Below are positions 1 through 8,993 of a stretch of DNA of 64,000 nucleotides, one piece after another (within the stretch, counting starts at the first letter, position 1; every line of letters begins with the position of its first letter). The translations under genes were made by a program, and so were the position numbers. Location of the stretch: assembly GCF_000743355.1 (NCBI RefSeq), contig NZ_JQEI01000008.1, positions 62,001 through 126,000 of the forward strand. Reading direction: 5' to 3'. Source of the stretch: Serratia sp. Ag1 (GTDB taxonomy: Bacteria; Pseudomonadota; Gammaproteobacteria; Enterobacterales; Enterobacteriaceae). The notes under the pieces are model-generated. The model ran no database searches and had not been told where the DNA came from. It saw only the letters and a list, made by a program, of their open reading frames with translations.

Positions 1-48
1 GGTCAACACCCCGGCATCGATATGGCTGAGAATTAATGCGTTTTCCAT
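1..48 (-). CDS. paaG: PaaG N-terminus (partial; cut by window edge)
   Basis: Only the first 16 codons are inside the window, reading MENALILSHIDAGVLT on the minus strand from an ATG at 46-48. This matches the start of the crotonase-fold PaaG isomerase, which converts ring-1,2-epoxyphenylacetyl-CoA to the oxepin. The start lies three bases after the paaF stop, so it belongs to the same transcript. Identification rests on the short N-terminus plus operon position, so it is good but not complete. Confidence 0.75.
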   Translation of the reverse strand, partial: MENALILSHIDAGVLT

Positions 49-51
49 AAA

Positions 52-825
52 TCAGCGCCCTGTGTAATGCGGTGTACGTTTTTCGAAGAAGGCAGCAATG
101 CCTTCGCGGCGATCCTCAGTGGCGGCCAAGGTGACAAACTGTTGGCGTTCCAGCTGTAAACCTTGGCTCAGGCCGATTTCCTGCGCCTGCTTCAGCGCCT
201 GCTTGGCGGCACGCAGTGCCAGCGGTGCATGTTGGCTGATGCGTTGGGCGATCTGTTGGGTGCGCTCCAGCGTCAGCGCATCAACACAAACCTCACTCAC
301 TAACCCGGCCTGCTGTGCACTGCGGGCGTCGATGGCCTCGCCGGTCAGCACCATTTGATAGGCGCGGGATTTACCCACACAGCGAATCAGGCGCTGCGTG
401 CCGCCTGCACCGGGGATCAGGCCCAAAGTGATTTCCGGCAAACCGAAATGGGCGCTTTCGCCACAAATCACGATGTCGCAGGCCAGCGCTAATTCACAAC
501 CGGCACCGAGCGCATAGCCGTTCACTGCTGCTAACAGCGGTTTGCTGAATTGCGCTAAGCGTTGCCATAGCAGGGGGCGGCGATCGAGTAGGGCAGCAGC
601 GACATCCTGCTGTTGCAATTCACGCAGGTCGGCACCGGCAGCGAAAAAGCGTGCGGCACCAGTCAGCACGACCGCACCCACCTGTACATCGGCGTCGGCC
701 TGTTCCAGTAGATAAACCAACTGTTCCAGGCACGGGGTGCTCAACGCATTGCGGGCTTCGGGGCGATGCAGTTGCAGCGTTACCACCCGCTGGTGCTGTT
801 CACGTAAAATCCAAGGGGTTTCCAT
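52..825 (-). CDS. paaF: 2,3-dehydroadipyl-CoA hydratase PaaF
   Basis: Enoyl-CoA hydratase/isomerase (crotonase) family, 257 residues, the usual length. It hydrates 2,3-dehydroadipyl-CoA to 3-hydroxyadipyl-CoA in the beta-oxidation-like end of aerobic phenylacetate breakdown, in the cytosol. The crotonase signature GYALGAGCELALACDIVI carries the oxyanion-hole region, and the GLIPGAGGTQRL segment is typical. AGGAG precedes the ATG at 823-825. It lies between paaE and paaG with very short gaps, as in the Escherichia coli operon. The assignment to PaaF rather than another crotonase relies on this context. Confidence 0.93.
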   Translation of the reverse strand: METPWILREQHQRVVTLQLHRPEARNALSTPCLEQLVYLLEQADADVQVGAVVLTGAARFFAAGADLRELQQQDVAAALLDRRPLLWQRLAQFSKPLLAAVNGYALGAGCELALACDIVICGESAHFGLPEITLGLIPGAGGTQRLIRCVGKSRAYQMVLTGEAIDARSAQQAGLVSEVCVDALTLERTQQIAQRISQHAPLALRAAKQALKQAQEIGLSQGLQLERQQFVTLAATEDRREGIAAFFEKRTPHYTGR

Positions 826-833
826 GGCAACTC

Positions 834-1889
834 CTAAACGTCAAAGTCCAGCACCACGCCTTCACCGCGTGGCCAGGACTGGCAGCTCAAAACGTAGCCT
901 GCTGCCAACTGATCCGGCTCCAGGCTGTAGTTGATCGCCATATCCACTTCACCGGCTTTCAGTTTGCATTTGCAGGTAGCGCAGACACCGCCCTTGCAGG
1001 CGTAGGGCAGGTCGGCCCCTTGGCGTAATGCTGCATCAAGAATGCTGTCATCTTCGGTGCCGACGTCGATCTTCAGGCGGCGGCCATCGAGCTGGATCTC
1101 CACCTGAGTGGCATTGCGGTTACCACTGTTGGCCGGGCGCGTTGCGCTGCTGGTGTTGAAGCGTTCGCTATGAATGCGTTCGGCAGGCAGGCCAGCTAAC
1201 TCCAGCACGGTATGCGCCTCGTCCATCATCGCTTCTGGGCCGCAGATAAAAGCATGGTCGAATTCGTTGAAAGCCAGCAGCGTTTTGCCGATGGCAGTGA
1301 GATGTTCACTGTCGATGCGGCCACCGAGCAGCGGGCTGTCGAGGCTTTCCTGGCTGAACAGGTACAACGGCTGAAAGCGTTGTGGATAACGGTTTTTCAG
1401 ATCTGATAGTGCTTCTTTAAACATCACCGAGCGGCTGGTACGGTTGCCGTAAATCAGGGTGAAATGGCTATTGGGCTCCTGTTGCAGGGTGGCCTTGATG
1501 ATCGACAGCATTGGCGTAATGCCAGAACCGGCGGCTATCGCCAGATAGTGGCCTTGCGTGTGGGGTTGTGGCTGATAACCGAAACGGCCTTGCGGCACCA
1601 TCACGTCCAGTTCGTCGCCCACTTGCAGCCTTTGGTTGATAAAAGAAGAGAAACGCCCCTGATGAATAGCTTTCACCCCAATCTGCAACAGACCTTCCTG
1701 TGGGGCACTACAGATGGAATAACAGCGGCGCAGCTCTTCGCCATTAACCTTGGCTTTCAGCGTCAGGTGCTGGCCGGGGGTATAGCGGTAATGAGGTTTT
1801 AATTCGTCCGGCACGCGCAGCGTGATGGCCACGGCATCCGGCGTTTCGCGTTCGATGGCTGCGACATTCAGGCGATGAAAGACCGTCAT
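834..1889 (-). CDS. paaE: Phenylacetyl-CoA epoxidase reductase subunit PaaE
   Basis: A 351-residue ferredoxin-NADP-reductase-type protein with an N-terminal FAD/NAD(P)H reductase module and a C-terminal plant-type 2Fe-2S domain. The cluster cysteines are in the segment CKGGVCATCKCK and in YVLSCQSWP near the C-terminus. It passes electrons from NADPH to the PaaABC di-iron oxygenase. The start MTVFHRLN at 1887-1889 is chosen because TAGGAG lies just upstream; an in-frame extension to 1934 overlaps paaD and is unlikely. The gap to the paaD stop is 8 bases. Confidence 0.95.
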   Translation of the reverse strand: MTVFHRLNVAAIERETPDAVAITLRVPDELKPHYRYTPGQHLTLKAKVNGEELRRCYSICSAPQEGLLQIGVKAIHQGRFSSFINQRLQVGDELDVMVPQGRFGYQPQPHTQGHYLAIAAGSGITPMLSIIKATLQQEPNSHFTLIYGNRTSRSVMFKEALSDLKNRYPQRFQPLYLFSQESLDSPLLGGRIDSEHLTAIGKTLLAFNEFDHAFICGPEAMMDEAHTVLELAGLPAERIHSERFNTSSATRPANSGNRNATQVEIQLDGRRLKIDVGTEDDSILDAALRQGADLPYACKGGVCATCKCKLKAGEVDMAINYSLEPDQLAAGYVLSCQSWPRGEGVVLDFDV

Positions 1890-1897
1890 GGTTGCTC

Positions 1898-2395
1898 CTA
1901 AATACATTTGAAGTAGTCGAACGGTTCCCGGCATGCGCAGCAGCGATACAGCGCTTTGCAGGCGGTGGAGCCGAACTCACTGATTTTTTCTGTCGAGGCG
2001 CTACCGCAGCGCGGGCACTGTACCGGGCCATGAACCTGCGGTTTTTCGCAGCTTTGCCCCTGTGGCGGCGCAACACCGTATTCCTTTAGCCGCAGGCGGG
2101 CATCGGCATTCATCCAGTCAGTGGTCCAGGCCGGGCTCAGGCTGATTACGATTTTCACCGGGCTGAAGCCTGCGTCTGCCAACGATTGTTCAATGGCATT
2201 GAGCAGATACTCGGTGGCTGGGCAACCGGAATAGGTTGGCGTAAAGGTGATAAGCCAGCCTTTATCGTCACGTTCCACGTTGCGCACCATGCCGAGATCG
2301 GTGATTGACAGCACCGGCAGTTCTGGATCGCTGATCTGTTGCAGGCAGTGCCAGATCTGCGGAATTTCTGCGGGCTGTAGCCGGGTGATTTGCAT
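1898..2395 (-). CDS. paaD: Phenylacetyl-CoA epoxidase maturation factor PaaD
   Basis: A 165-residue protein, the same length as Escherichia coli PaaD. The N-terminal two thirds is a MIP18/DUF59-type domain (PELPVLSITDLGMVRN, TPTYSGCPATE), the family that assists Fe-S cluster assembly. The C-terminus has a zinc-ribbon-like set of cysteines (CPRCGS, then TACKALYRCCACREPF). Needed for an active epoxidase, probably through PaaE. Start MQITRLQP at 2393-2395 is preceded by AGAGG at five bases; an upstream ATG at 2416 would overlap paaC. Confidence 0.93.
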   Translation of the reverse strand: MQITRLQPAEIPQIWHCLQQISDPELPVLSITDLGMVRNVERDDKGWLITFTPTYSGCPATEYLLNAIEQSLADAGFSPVKIVISLSPAWTTDWMNADARLRLKEYGVAPPQGQSCEKPQVHGPVQCPRCGSASTEKISEFGSTACKALYRCCACREPFDYFKCI

Positions 2396-2403
2396 GTTGG
2401 CCT

Positions 2404-3165
2404 CTACCAGTTGCAATTCGGGTAAGCGCGTTGCAGGAACTGCATCTCTGCCAGCATCATGCCGAGATGTTCACTGTGTTGCCCTTGCTTGCCACCGTGG
2501 CGAAAAGCGGGTACGGCGGGTAGCGCCAGCGTGGCCTGTTGCAGGGTGTTGTTGACGGCCTCTTGCCACGGAGCCTGCAACTGACGCGGGTCAACGGCAA
2601 TGCCCTGTTCAGCCAGTTCAAGCTCAATGTCATCGGCGTGAAACAGTTCGGCGGTGAAACGCCACAGGTCATCTAATGATTGCTGGATTTTCTGGTGGCT
2701 GATTTCATTGCCATCGCCCAGGCGGATCATCCAGCCACGGCTGAAACGCAGATGGTATTCAGCCTCTTTCAGCGATTTAGCGGCAATCGCGGCCAGTTGG
2801 CTATCTTTGCTGTGGCTTAATTCCCGGTGCAGCAGTAAGTGGTAGGTATCTAACAGGAACTGACGCACCAGCGTGTCGTTAAAACCGCCGTTGGGTTGTT
2901 CGGCCAGCAGCAGGTTACAGAATTCACGTTCGTCGCGGTTAAACGCCAGACGATCTTCGCTGTAGTCTGGCCCGGCCAATTGTGCCGCGTAGCCTAAAAA
3001 GTTACGTGCTTGCCCCAGCAGATCCAGGCCGATATTGGCCAGCGCCAGATCGATCTCCAGTTCTGGCGCATGGCCGCACCAGCCGCACAGGCGTTGAGCC
3101 AGGATCAGCGGTGTGTCGCCCTGGCGCAGGACGTAGGTGATTTTGGCATCGGTGATGGTTTTCAT
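2404..3165 (-). CDS. paaC: Phenylacetyl-CoA epoxidase structural subunit PaaC
   Basis: A 253-residue ferritin-like subunit that pairs with PaaA in the 1,2-phenylacetyl-CoA epoxidase. Conserved blocks include WCGHAPELEIDLALANIGLD, LLGQARNFLGYAA, AEYHLRFSRGWM and the C-terminal GMMLAEMQFLQRAYP. It lacks the full set of iron ligands of PaaA, as is normal for the family. It begins 9 bases after the paaB stop and ends 8 bases before the paaD start. Confidence 0.95.
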   Translation of the reverse strand: MKTITDAKITYVLRQGDTPLILAQRLCGWCGHAPELEIDLALANIGLDLLGQARNFLGYAAQLAGPDYSEDRLAFNRDEREFCNLLLAEQPNGGFNDTLVRQFLLDTYHLLLHRELSHSKDSQLAAIAAKSLKEAEYHLRFSRGWMIRLGDGNEISHQKIQQSLDDLWRFTAELFHADDIELELAEQGIAVDPRQLQAPWQEAVNNTLQQATLALPAVPAFRHGGKQGQHSEHLGMMLAEMQFLQRAYPNCNW

Positions 3166-3174
3166 GGCCTGCCT

Positions 3175-3462
3175 CTACATGTTCTTGATGCCGTCGGGAA
3201 TGGTGTAAAACGTCGGATGACGGTAAATCTTGTCGTCGGACGGATCGAAGAACGCTGCGCGGTCTTCCGACTGTGAGGCCACCAAGTGGCAGGACTGCAC
3301 CACCCAGATCGAGCAGCCTTCATTACGGCGGGTATAGGCATCGCGGGCGTTTTCCAATGCCATCTGATCGTCTGCAGCGTGCAGGCTGCCTACATGCCGG
3401 TGTGCCAGGCCTTGTTTGCTGCGGATAAACACTTCATACAGCGGCCATTCAGCGTGAGTCAT
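3175..3462 (-). CDS. paaB: Phenylacetyl-CoA epoxidase subunit PaaB
   Basis: A 95-residue small protein of exactly the family length. Recognised by WPLYEVFIRSKQGLAHRHVG, DARDAYTRRNEG and the closing YRHPTFYTIPDGIKNM. PaaB bridges PaaAC units in the multicomponent epoxidase. An AGGAGAG-type ribosome site stands directly before the ATG at 3460-3462. It lies between paaA and paaC in the same operon. Confidence 0.95.
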   Translation of the reverse strand: MTHAEWPLYEVFIRSKQGLAHRHVGSLHAADDQMALENARDAYTRRNEGCSIWVVQSCHLVASQSEDRAAFFDPSDDKIYRHPTFYTIPDGIKNM

Positions 3463-3476
3463 TGCTCTCTCCTCGG

Positions 3477-4415
3477 TTAAGCAGCGTTTGCCGCACGTTT
3501 AGCGGCATGGGCCATTGCACCATCCCGTACCCAACTGCCTTCATCCCAGGCACGGCGTTTGGCCTGTAAGCGTTCGTGGTTACACTGACCGCGCCCTTTG
3601 ATCACCTCGTACAATTCGTTCCAGTCGATCTCGCCGCAGCGGTAATGGCCCGTGGTTTCATCCCAGGCGAGATCGGGATCCGGTGCGCTCATTCCCAGAG
3701 CTTCTAGCTGTGGCACGGTGTTATCGATAAATTTCTGCCGCAGTTCGTCATTGCTGTGGCGCTTGATCTTCCAGGCCATGCTTTGCGCACTGTGGGGGGA
3801 ATCGGCATCACTTGGGCCAAACATCATCAGCACCGGCCACCAGAAACGGTTGATGGCATCTTGCAGCATGGCCTTTTGTTCTGGGCTGCCTTGCGCCATC
3901 GCCATCACGGCTTCGTAGCCTTGGCGTTGATGGAAACTCTCTTCTTTGCAGATTTTCACCATTGCTCGGGCATAGGGGCCGTAAGACGCGCGGCATAGCG
4001 CTACCTGGTTGACGATGGCGGCTCCATCGACCAGCCAGCCAATCACGCCAATGTCTGCCCAGTTCAGCGTCGGATAGTTGAAGATGGAAGAATATTTCAT
4101 CTGACCAACGAGCATTTTTTGGTAGATATCCTGGCGCGAGCAACCGAGGGTTTCCGCTGCGCTGTACAGATACAGGCCATGTCCGGCTTCGTCCTGCACC
4201 TTCGCCAGTAAAACCGCCTTGCGGCGCAGAGTGGGGGCGCGCGTCAGCCAGTTAGCTTCCGGCAGCATGCCGATCACTTCGGAATGAGCGTGCTGGCCGA
4301 TTTGCCGGATCAGGTTCTGCCGATAGGCATCCGGCATCCAGTCTTTGGCTTCAATGGAGGTATCTGCGGCAATCTTGTCGTCAAAATGCTGCTGGTATTG
4401 TGCTTCGGTTATCAT
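3477..4415 (-). CDS. paaA: Phenylacetyl-CoA epoxidase catalytic subunit PaaA
   Basis: A 312-residue di-iron oxygenase subunit that epoxidises the aromatic ring of phenylacetyl-CoA. Iron-ligand motifs are visible: KVQDEAGHG with E76 and H79, and later [13 protein letters not shown]. The start MITEAQ at 4413-4415 has AAGAGG upstream; an in-frame extension to 4469 has no support and would run through the presumed operator. First gene of the leftward paaABCDEFG transcript. Confidence 0.95.
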   Translation of the reverse strand: MITEAQYQQHFDDKIAADTSIEAKDWMPDAYRQNLIRQIGQHAHSEVIGMLPEANWLTRAPTLRRKAVLLAKVQDEAGHGLYLYSAAETLGCSRQDIYQKMLVGQMKYSSIFNYPTLNWADIGVIGWLVDGAAIVNQVALCRASYGPYARAMVKICKEESFHQRQGYEAVMAMAQGSPEQKAMLQDAINRFWWPVLMMFGPSDADSPHSAQSMAWKIKRHSNDELRQKFIDNTVPQLEALGMSAPDPDLAWDETTGHYRCGEIDWNELYEVIKGRGQCNHERLQAKRRAWDEGSWVRDGAMAHAAKRAANAA

Positions 4416-4428
4416 GCTTGCCTCTTGG

Positions 4429-4468
4429 TGATTCGTATTTTTTAATTTAAACATAAAAATGTGAATCA
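4429..4468. promoter_or_regulatory. Candidate PaaX-type operator in the paaA-paaZ promoter region
   Basis: TGATTC at 4429-4434 and GAATCA at 4463-4468 form an inverted repeat in the 317-base AT-rich gap between the divergent paaA and paaZ genes. The left arm, TGATTCGTATT, resembles the TGATTCG core reported for the PaaX repressor in Escherichia coli. Position just upstream of the paaA start codon fits repression. The paaX gene itself is not in the window. Recognition is from memory of the consensus, so confidence is modest. The rest of the gap is AT-rich; GTGATACATAATTAA at 4681-4695 could include a CRP half-site or the paaZ promoter. Confidence 0.4.
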
Positions 4469-4732
4469 TTTTTCAATAACCATGAAGTTACAAGTTGATA
4501 ACAATAAGATCAAATGGCCTGGATATGATTTTGCGATACTCATCACAACTAAAAATTCAATTAATTGTTTTTAAATGATATTTAAATTTGGTTTTGCAGT
4601 GTCTTTGAGCGAGGGTGGTGACTTTTTCTGAGAGTGTTTTATTTTTGTTAAATTTTAACTTGGCGTTAAATGAAAAATATGTGATACATAATTAATCTTC
4701 ATGGTGTCTATTTGTGATTTTTGGAGGAGCCA

Positions 4733-6808
4733 ATGCAGCAGTTATACAGTTATCTCTCTGGCCGCTGGGTGTACGGCCAAGGCCAGGCCCGTGCAATCCA
4801 TCATGCTGTTACCGGAGAACCGCTGTATCAGGTGTGTTCTGATGGGCTAGCGTTGGCTGCCAGTCTGGATTATGCGCGTGAAACAGGGGGCAAGACGCTG
4901 GCACAGATGACCTTCCAGCAACGTGCGCAGATGATGAAAGCGGTCGCTAAGCATCTGCTGGCCCACAAGGAGGAGCTGTATGAGGTTTCCTACCAGACCG
5001 GTGCCACGCGCAACGATAGCTGGGTAGATATTGAAGGGGGGATCGCAACGCTGTTCTCTTATGCGGGGCTGGCAGGGCGAGAATTACCGGACGATACCTT
5101 GTGGCCGGAAGATGAACCCATCCCGCTTTCCAAACAGGGGCAGTTTGCTGCACGGCACGTATTGACCTCGCGCCCAGGTGTCGCGTTGCATATCAACGCG
5201 TTTAACTTCCCCTGCTGGGGCATGCTGGAAAAACTGGCCCCTACCTGGCTGGCGGGAATGCCTGCGATCATCAAACCTGCTACCGCAACGGCACAACTGA
5301 CCCAAGCGATGGTGAAGCTGATGATTGACAGCGGGCTGGTGCCGAAAGGGGCGTTACAACTGATCTGCGGCGGCATTGGCGATATGTTTGAGCATCTTGA
5401 CTATCAGGACGCGGTAACATTCACCGGTTCAACGCAAACCGGGCAAAAGCTGCGCTCTCACCCAAGGTTGCTGGAAAAATCCATCGCGTTCACCATGGAG
5501 GCCGACTCGCTCAACTGCTGTGTGCTGGGGGAGGATGTCACGCCAGATATGCCGGAGTTTGCGCTGTTTATCAAAGAAGTCTGCCGCGAGATGACCAGCA
5601 AAGCCGGGCAGAAATGTACCGCTATCCGGCGCATTATCGTACCCGCAGCGCGTATCGCGGAGGTGCAACAGGCGCTGCTGCAGCGCTTGGCGGGCGTGCA
5701 GATTGGCGATCCGCAATTGGAGCAGGTGCGGATGGGGGCGTTGGTTAATCAGGAGCAACGCGACGATGTGCAACAGAAGGTGGCATTTTTGCTGCAAAAC
5801 GGCTGTGAGGCACTGTGCGGCGCGTCATTGGATAAGCTGGCTATTGCTGGTGAGCGTGCGCAGGAAGGAGCGTTTTACCCGATCACCTTGCTGTATTGCG
5901 CCGAGCCTTTCAGCCATAAGGCGGTGCATGGCACCGAGGCGTTTGGCCCGGTGGCGACGCTGATGCCTTATCAGAATACCCAGCAGGCCATTGAACTGGC
6001 CTTGTTGGGGCAGGGGAGCCTGGCGGGCTCGTTGATTACCGCCGATGAAGCGCTGGCTACCCGTTTTATCCGCGCCACGGCCTGCGCGCATGGCCGCATG
6101 CTGGTGTTGGATCGTCATGCTGCGGCAGAGTCTACCGGCCATGGTTCACCGTTGCCGTTGTTGGTGCATGGTGGCCCAGGGCGTGCAGGCGGTGGCGAGG
6201 AACTGGGCGGTTTGCGTGCGGTGAAACACTATATGCAGCGCACGGCGATTCAGGGCAGCCCAGCCATGTTGGCGGCGATTGGCCGTGAATGGGTACGTGG
6301 TGCTACGGTGATTGAAGAGCAGGTGCATCCATTCCGTAAATACTTCGAGCAATTGCAGATCGGTGAAAGCCTGCTGACAGCACGCCGCACCGTAACCGAA
6401 GCTGACCTCGTGAATTTCGCCTGCCTGAGTGGCGATCATTTCTATGCGCACATGGATAAGATTGGTGCCGCAGAATCGTTGTTTGGCGAGCGGGTGGCGC
6501 ATGGCTATTTTGTGGTATCAGCGGCGGCAGGGCTGTTTGTCGATCCTGGCGTCGGGCCAGTGATTGCCAACTACGGTATGGAAAACCTGCGCTTTATCGA
6601 ACCGGTGAAGATAGGTGACACCATTCAGGTACGCTTAACCTGCAAGAAGAAAATTCGCAAGCCTCAGAAGACCACTGAAGATCGTCCACATGGTGTGGTG
6701 GTGTGGGACGTACAGGTATTCAACCAGCATCAGCAGGCAGTGGCGCTATACAGTATTCTGACGCTGGTGGCGCGGCAGGAAGGGGACTTGCCGGAGAGAC
6801 TTACATAA
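4733..6808 (+). CDS. paaZ: Bifunctional oxepin-CoA hydrolase / 3-oxo-5,6-dehydrosuberyl-CoA semialdehyde dehydrogenase PaaZ
   Basis: A 691-residue fusion. Residues 1 to about 520 form an aldehyde dehydrogenase domain with general base E256 (FTMEAD) and catalytic C295 ([10 protein letters not shown]), the same numbers as in Escherichia coli PaaZ. The C-terminal 150 residues are a MaoC-type hot-dog hydratase with D568 and H569 in [10 protein letters not shown]. It opens the oxepin ring and oxidises the aldehyde. The start [12 protein letters not shown] at 4733 follows GGAGGAG. Divergent from paaA. Confidence 0.96.
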   Translation: MQQLYSYLSGRWVYGQGQARAIHHAVTGEPLYQVCSDGLALAASLDYARETGGKTLAQMTFQQRAQMMKAVAKHLLAHKEELYEVSYQTGATRNDSWVDIEGGIATLFSYAGLAGRELPDDTLWPEDEPIPLSKQGQFAARHVLTSRPGVALHINAFNFPCWGMLEKLAPTWLAGMPAIIKPATATAQLTQAMVKLMIDSGLVPKGALQLICGGIGDMFEHLDYQDAVTFTGSTQTGQKLRSHPRLLEKSIAFTMEADSLNCCVLGEDVTPDMPEFALFIKEVCREMTSKAGQKCTAIRRIIVPAARIAEVQQALLQRLAGVQIGDPQLEQVRMGALVNQEQRDDVQQKVAFLLQNGCEALCGASLDKLAIAGERAQEGAFYPITLLYCAEPFSHKAVHGTEAFGPVATLMPYQNTQQAIELALLGQGSLAGSLITADEALATRFIRATACAHGRMLVLDRHAAAESTGHGSPLPLLVHGGPGRAGGGEELGGLRAVKHYMQRTAIQGSPAMLAAIGREWVRGATVIEEQVHPFRKYFEQLQIGESLLTARRTVTEADLVNFACLSGDHFYAHMDKIGAAESLFGERVAHGYFVVSAAAGLFVDPGVGPVIANYGMENLRFIEPVKIGDTIQVRLTCKKKIRKPQKTTEDRPHGVVVWDVQVFNQHQQAVALYSILTLVARQEGDLPERLT

Positions 6809-6890
6809 ACAGTAAGGCAGCTGAGCCATCCCATACTGCGGCCAGTACATATACCAGAACCAGAAAAATCATGAAAGATGTGTTGCTCAT
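6801..6890 (-). CDS. Candidate 29-residue small membrane protein
   Basis: A minus-strand ORF starting at ATG 6888-6890 encodes [19 protein letters not shown] followed by a short [10 protein letters not shown] tail, that is a short polar N-terminus, one strongly hydrophobic stretch able to span a membrane, and a small tail. A GAGG ribosome site lies 8 bases upstream and a TATACT box lies about 40 bases upstream (minus strand, near 6930-6937). Its last codons overlap the 3' end of paaZ in the opposite orientation. I do not recognise it as a named small protein. Coding status is unproven. Confidence 0.35.
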   Translation of the reverse strand: MSNTSFMIFLVLVYVLAAVWDGSAALLFM

Positions 6891-7209
6891 GGCGCGAACC
6901 TCACGGAGGAGTCTAGATCGCATAGACTAAGTATAGCCCGTTCTACCGACAAAGAGTGACAATATAATGACACTAGCACAAATTTTGCTCAGGTAAAATT
7001 GACCGTTTGTAAACGAGTAAATCGCTGCTTTTTTACTATAATAATAACATGCAGATACGAATTATTGCAGACAGTCCCCCGCTGATGGGCCGCTTGGAGC
7101 TGGTGCTCGCTGGGGTAGCTGATGAAAGCGATCGTTGGGTAGTGTCGGTGCTGTTGTTGGCTTGGCGTTAGGTCTCTGTTAGTCAGAAGATAAATCGGGA
7201 GAGTTAAAG
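6891..7209. other. Intergenic region upstream of yeaQ-like gene
   Basis: About 320 bases. The left part holds the presumed promoter of the small minus-strand ORF. TATAAT at 7037-7042 could drive transcription rightwards. A 40-codon ATG ORF (7049-7171) follows it without any ribosome site and is not called as a gene. A GGGAGAG ribosome site just before 7210 serves the next gene. Nothing else is recognised. Confidence 0.4.
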
Positions 7210-7458
7210 ATGGGCATCATTTCCTGGATCATTTTTGGTTTAATCGCCGGTATTCTGGCTAAGTGGATTTTGCCAGGTAAAGATGGTGGCGGGTTTATCA
7301 TGACCGTTATCCTGGGGATCGTAGGTGCGGTTGTCGGTGGCTATATCAGCACTTTCTTCGGGATGGGCCGGGTCGATGGCTTTAACCTAGGCAGCTTTGT
7401 AGTTGCGGTAGTCGGTGCTTTGGTGGTGCTGGTTATCTACAGAAAAGTCAGAAGCTGA
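7210..7458 (+). CDS. yeaQ: GlsB/YeaQ/YmgE family stress membrane protein
   Basis: An 82-residue very hydrophobic protein, the same length as Escherichia coli YeaQ and almost identical in its blocks (MGIISWIIFGLIAGILAKWI, PGKDGGGF, GAVVGGYIS, IYRKV). It has about three membrane segments with a glycine-rich GxxxG pattern. The family is often labelled transglycosylase-associated protein; its molecular job is unknown, but expression is tied to general stress. GGGAGAG precedes the ATG. Confidence 0.9.
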   Translation: MGIISWIIFGLIAGILAKWILPGKDGGGFIMTVILGIVGAVVGGYISTFFGMGRVDGFNLGSFVVAVVGALVVLVIYRKVRS

Positions 7459-7472
7459 GCAAATCTTGCTTA

Positions 7473-7653
7473 AAATGGGTCGCTATGGCGACCCTTTGAG
7501 GTTGATGACAAAGTGGCTTTTTAACCCGAGATACCCGGGTCTAGCGCACCGAGGGGCGCTCCGGCGGCTTACGCCGCTACGACCCCTTCGGCACGCTCCC
7601 CCTAATAACAGGCTTTATCAGCAGTCTGAAATGGGTCGCTATGGCGACCCTTT
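7473..7653. repeat. Duplicated 25-bp hairpin repeat flanking 131 bp between yeaQ and the oxidoreductase gene
   Basis: AAATGGGTCGCTATGGCGAC followed by CCTTT occurs at 7473-7497 and again at 7629-7653. Each copy folds as a 7-bp stem (GGGTCGC/GCGACCC) with a TATG loop. The second copy is followed by TTTCTTTT and looks like a terminator for rightward transcription. The spacer carries other palindromes (ACCCGGGT, GCGGCTTACGCCGC). It may be a duplicated terminator or a small repeated intergenic element. Confidence 0.6.
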
Positions 7654-7656
7654 CTT

Positions 7657-8634
7657 TTAATGCGTTAATACAATCTTGCCAATATGCACGCTGGACTCCA
7701 TCAGTGCATGCGCCTGGGCCGCTTGCTCCAGCGGGAACGTTTGGAAGATCAGTGGTTTTAACGCACCGCTTTCCAGCAACGGCCACACTTTCTGCTCCAG
7801 CTCAGCGGCAATTTGTGCTTTGTCTTCAACGCTACGGGCCCGTAGCGTTGAGCCAGTATGGGTGAGGCGTTTAAGCAGCAATGGCATCAGGTTCAGTTCT
7901 TTAATGATGCCGTGCTGAGTGCCGATCTGTACGATGCGGCCATCCATTGCAGCCGCCTGAAAATTCTTGGCGACATACTCACCCGCAATCAGATCGACAA
8001 TCACGTTCGCGCCTTTGCCATCGGTGGCTTGCTTGGTGCACTCAACGAAATCTTCATTACGGTAGTTAATGGCCACGTCGGCCCCGAGATCTAAACTGGC
8101 TTGGCGTTTTTCCTCTGAACCCACTGTTGTTATAACGCGAGCGCCAAACGCTTTTGCCAACATGGTGGCCACGGTGCCAATCCCGGAAGTCCCACCATGA
8201 ATCAGTACCGTCTCCCCGGCTTGCAGATGGCCGCGTTGAAACAGGTTCACCCAAACGGTGAAGAAGGTTTCTGGAAGGGCGGCGGCTTCGATCATACTTA
8301 GCCCTTTCGGTACAGGTAACGCGTTACTCTCATGTACCTTGCAATATTGCGCATAGCCACCCCCGGCGATCAACGCACAAACCCGATCGCCTGGTACATA
8401 GCGTTGCACTCCCTCGCCAATAGCCACCACTTCTCCTGCAATCTCTAACCCTGGAATATCTGAAGCGCCCGGTGGTGGCGCATACAGACCGCGACGCTGC
8501 ATGACATCGGGGCGATTGACGCCGGATGCGGCGACTTTTACCAGGATTTCCCCTTGGGCTAGTGAAGGCGTTGGGCGTTCTGCCAGCAGCAGAACTTCAG
8601 GCCCACCAGGTTGGTCGATTTCGATGACTTTCAT
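7657..8634 (-). CDS. NAD(P)H-quinone oxidoreductase, zinc-independent MDR family
   Basis: A 325-residue medium-chain dehydrogenase/reductase of the quinone oxidoreductase (QOR, PIG3-like) type. The N-terminal GroES-like fold shows ASGVNRPDVMQRRGLY and PGLEIAGEVV; the Rossmann domain has HGGTSGIGTVA for NADPH. Catalytic zinc ligands are absent, as in this subfamily. The start MKVIEIDQPGG at 8632-8634 is chosen over an upstream in-frame extension to 8775 that lacks family similarity. The ribosome site is weak. Cytosolic one- or two-electron reduction of quinones is expected; the substrate is unknown. Confidence 0.85.
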   Translation of the reverse strand: MKVIEIDQPGGPEVLLLAERPTPSLAQGEILVKVAASGVNRPDVMQRRGLYAPPPGASDIPGLEIAGEVVAIGEGVQRYVPGDRVCALIAGGGYAQYCKVHESNALPVPKGLSMIEAAALPETFFTVWVNLFQRGHLQAGETVLIHGGTSGIGTVATMLAKAFGARVITTVGSEEKRQASLDLGADVAINYRNEDFVECTKQATDGKGANVIVDLIAGEYVAKNFQAAAMDGRIVQIGTQHGIIKELNLMPLLLKRLTHTGSTLRARSVEDKAQIAAELEQKVWPLLESGALKPLIFQTFPLEQAAQAHALMESSVHIGKIVLTH

Positions 8635-8993
8635 AGTGTTTGAATTATTTTGGGTAGAATTAAGCCGTATGCCATTAAGCGCAATAACGATAGAACTGGC
8701 AAGATCGAGTTGATAATTTCGCCTGAGTCGGCGGAATACTGTGCGCTTAAACACGTTTGTGCTTTCCAGAGGCAAAAAGAGTTGCTATTCAACCCTAGGC
8801 ATGAGTTAATGATTCCCGGCCTGTGGTACAGACCTATTTATGCACGACATTTTGAGTAAAGTAGTTCAAATTTAAAGCGTTATCCTTGATAGCTCTTCTC
8901 TGACGAATTTCCTTTCTAGTGCCTCCATAAGTAACTGATGACCGGCTATAAGATGCCCATGGTGGCTTAAATTTAATTTTGAAGGAATTAGAC
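8635..8993. promoter_or_regulatory. Intergenic region: divergent promoters and cspE-type leader
   Basis: 359 bases between the oxidoreductase (leftward) and the cold-shock gene (rightward). The right half, AT-rich from about 8840, is presumably the promoter and 5' leader of the cold-shock gene and ends in GAAGGA at the ribosome site. I see no clear consensus promoter or regulator site and no credible small ORF. Confidence 0.4.

Noticed and set aside
7049-7171. 40-codon ATG ORF upstream of the yeaQ-type gene
   Set aside because: No ribosome site, no recognisable family, and the composition looks like ordinary intergenic DNA.
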